DNA of 5,790 bases from contig CAMWLB010000201.1 in the NCBI GenBank assembly GCA_947174985.1, forward strand, positions 1 through 5,790. The letters run 5' to 3'. Below the pieces are notes generated by a model. It had not been told where the DNA came from. It did not search any database and saw only the letters and a program-made list of their open reading frames with translations. Made by a program: the position numbers and the translations under genes. This DNA comes from an uncultured Lachnospiraceae bacterium. GTDB lineage: Bacteria > Bacillota > Clostridia > Lachnospirales > Lachnospiraceae. Positions 4,870 to 5,790 of this stretch are shown piece after piece. The stretch's first letter is position 1, and each line of letters starts with the position of its first letter.

Positions 4870-5790
4870 AACAGGCAGCCGTTGCCAGATTTGTACCGGC
4901 TGTGGAAAATGTTTTGGAAAAAAGAAGATGGATGCGGTCAGCGTTTTCCGCGGCGGGCTGGCAGAGAAAACAGAAGAAGCGGAACGATATACCACGGGTG
5001 GGGGTGCGCCGGTTCAAAAGTCCGGTGAGTCCCCCAAAACGTGGAAAAATGACGGTTATCTGGCAGCGGTGGATATCGGGACGACGACCGTGGCGATGCA
5101 GCTTAGAAGTCTACAGGACGGTAGTATCCTTGATGCCTTTACCTGTCTGAACCCGCAGGGAAAATATGGTGCAGACGTGCTCTCCCGTATCAAGGCGGCG
5201 GAAGATCCCAAGATAAAGGAAGCCATGTGCAGAGAAATCAGGGAAGTGTTGCAGACAGGGATTGAGCAGTTCAGGCAAACGCTTGACAGACTTTTTTTAC
5301 ATGCGCAAAAATCTGAGACACTTTGCGGAATCATCATTGCGGCGAATATCACGATGGTGCATCTTTTGATGGATTTGGATGTGAGCCTGCTCGGGCAGTA
5401 TCCCTTTCAACCGGAGACGCTCTCGGAGCTTCGGACAAATCTGTTTGGGATTCCTGCGGTGATTCTGCCGGGGATTTCTGCCTTTGTCGGTGCGGATATT
5501 TTTGCCGGAATTTATGCGCTGTCCATGCATAAGCGCCAGGAAATCACACTGCTTTTGGATTTGGGAACCAATGGGGAGATGGTTTTGGGAAACAGGGAGC
5601 GGCTGATGGCGACGGCGACTGCGGCAGGACCGGCGTTTGAAGGCAATGCCGACTGTTACGGAACGGATTTGATGGCGCTTGCCGCAAGGCTTCTGGATGA
5701 GGGGCTTTTGGACGAAACAGGGCTTTTGGCAGACCCCTATTTTGAAGAGGGCATTGATATCGGCGGTGTGCGCCTGACACAAAATTATGT
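4841..5790 (+). CDS. ASKHA/DUF4445 protein, RACo-like corrinoid activation ATPase (partial, 3' cut by window)
   Basis: The frame opens after a TAG at 4829-4831 and stays open to the window edge, giving 316 complete codons. Characterised relatives (RACo, RamA-type activators) use ATP hydrolysis to reduce inactive Co(II) corrinoid proteins back to Co(I) in acetogenic and methyl-transfer metabolism. Family motifs: phosphate loop DIGTTT (78-83), NPQGKYGADVLSRI (104-117), ANITMVHLL (168-176, usually GNTTM), FVGADIFAG (about 215-223), second nucleotide motif DLGTNGEM (240-247) and AGPAFEG (262-268). These place the Raco_middle and the start of the RACo C-terminal (DUF4445) regions here. Instead of an N-terminal [2Fe-2S] ferredoxin domain there is a short leader with Cys15, 18, 21 and 24 (C-x2-C-x2-C-x2-C), a possible Fe-S ligand set. 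The ATG at 4841 lies inside the DUF4250 gene and has only a weak purine stretch upstream (GGCGGGGA, 4821-4828), so coupling is likely. Starts at TTG 4862 (keeps the cysteines) or ATG 4929 (loses them) are possible. The corrinoid partner is not in view. Confidence 0.88.
   Translation, partial: MTEKPTNLFKTGSRCQICTGCGKCFGKKKMDAVSVFRGGLAEKTEEAERYTTGGGAPVQKSGESPKTWKNDGYLAAVDIGTTTVAMQLRSLQDGSILDAFTCLNPQGKYGADVLSRIKAAEDPKIKEAMCREIREVLQTGIEQFRQTLDRLFLHAQKSETLCGIIIAANITMVHLLMDLDVSLLGQYPFQPETLSELRTNLFGIPAVILPGISAFVGADIFAGIYALSMHKRQEITLLLDLGTNGEMVLGNRERLMATATAAGPAFEGNADCYGTDLMALAARLLDEGLLDETGLLADPYFEEGIDIGGVRLTQNY

Noticed and set aside
5297..5782. 161-codon open frame on the - strand opposite the ASKHA gene
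   Set aside because: It is antisense to conserved motifs of the ASKHA protein (DLGTNGE, AGPAFEG), and its product is arginine- and histidine-rich with no family resemblance.

Overview
The window looks like chromosomal DNA from an anaerobic, low-to-mid GC Firmicute, most likely a Lachnospiraceae-type Clostridia. This rests on the gene set (ClpB, DegV-family protein, DUF4250 protein, RACo-like ASKHA protein), the strong AGGAGG-type ribosome binding sites and the codon use. The genus is not resolved from sequence alone.

Layout: 1-274 is an AT-rich, G-poor leader with no supported gene; it ends in a plausible promoter and a very strong Shine-Dalgarno for clpB. 275-2857 (+) is a complete clpB disaggregase gene. 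2838-3707 (-) is a complete DegV-family (FakB-like) fatty-acid-binding protein gene, convergent with clpB and overlapping its 3' end by 20 bp. 3708-3999 is a divergent control region between degV and a TetR-family regulator gene (4000-4566, +). 4567-4695 carries a near-consensus promoter for a small DUF4250 gene (4696-4869, +). That gene overlaps by 29 bp the start of an ASKHA/DUF4445 (RACo-like) gene, which runs off the right edge (4841 to past 5790).

The most informative part is the regulatory DNA. An 18-bp near-palindrome (GTGAAACA-AC-TGTATCAY) occurs twice in the degV/tetR gap, inside a 31-nt direct repeat with 28 identities. One copy covers the predicted -10 of the degV promoter and the other the predicted start point of the tetR promoter. 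Between them lies a 13-bp perfect inverted repeat built from the same half-site (ATGATACA). The half-site appears again immediately after the -10 of the DUF4250/ASKHA promoter. The simplest reading is a local TetR regulator that controls itself, degV, and perhaps the DUF4250-ASKHA pair. The sites are seen in the sequence; the regulator-to-site assignment is inference.

Functionally, ClpB is general protein quality control and probably unrelated to its neighbours. DegV/FakB proteins bind fatty acids for phosphorylation by FakA. RACo-like ASKHA proteins use ATP to reactivate corrinoid proteins in anaerobic C1/methyl metabolism. No single pathway joining all the genes can be proved from this window, and nothing here amounts to a clearly new multi-gene system.
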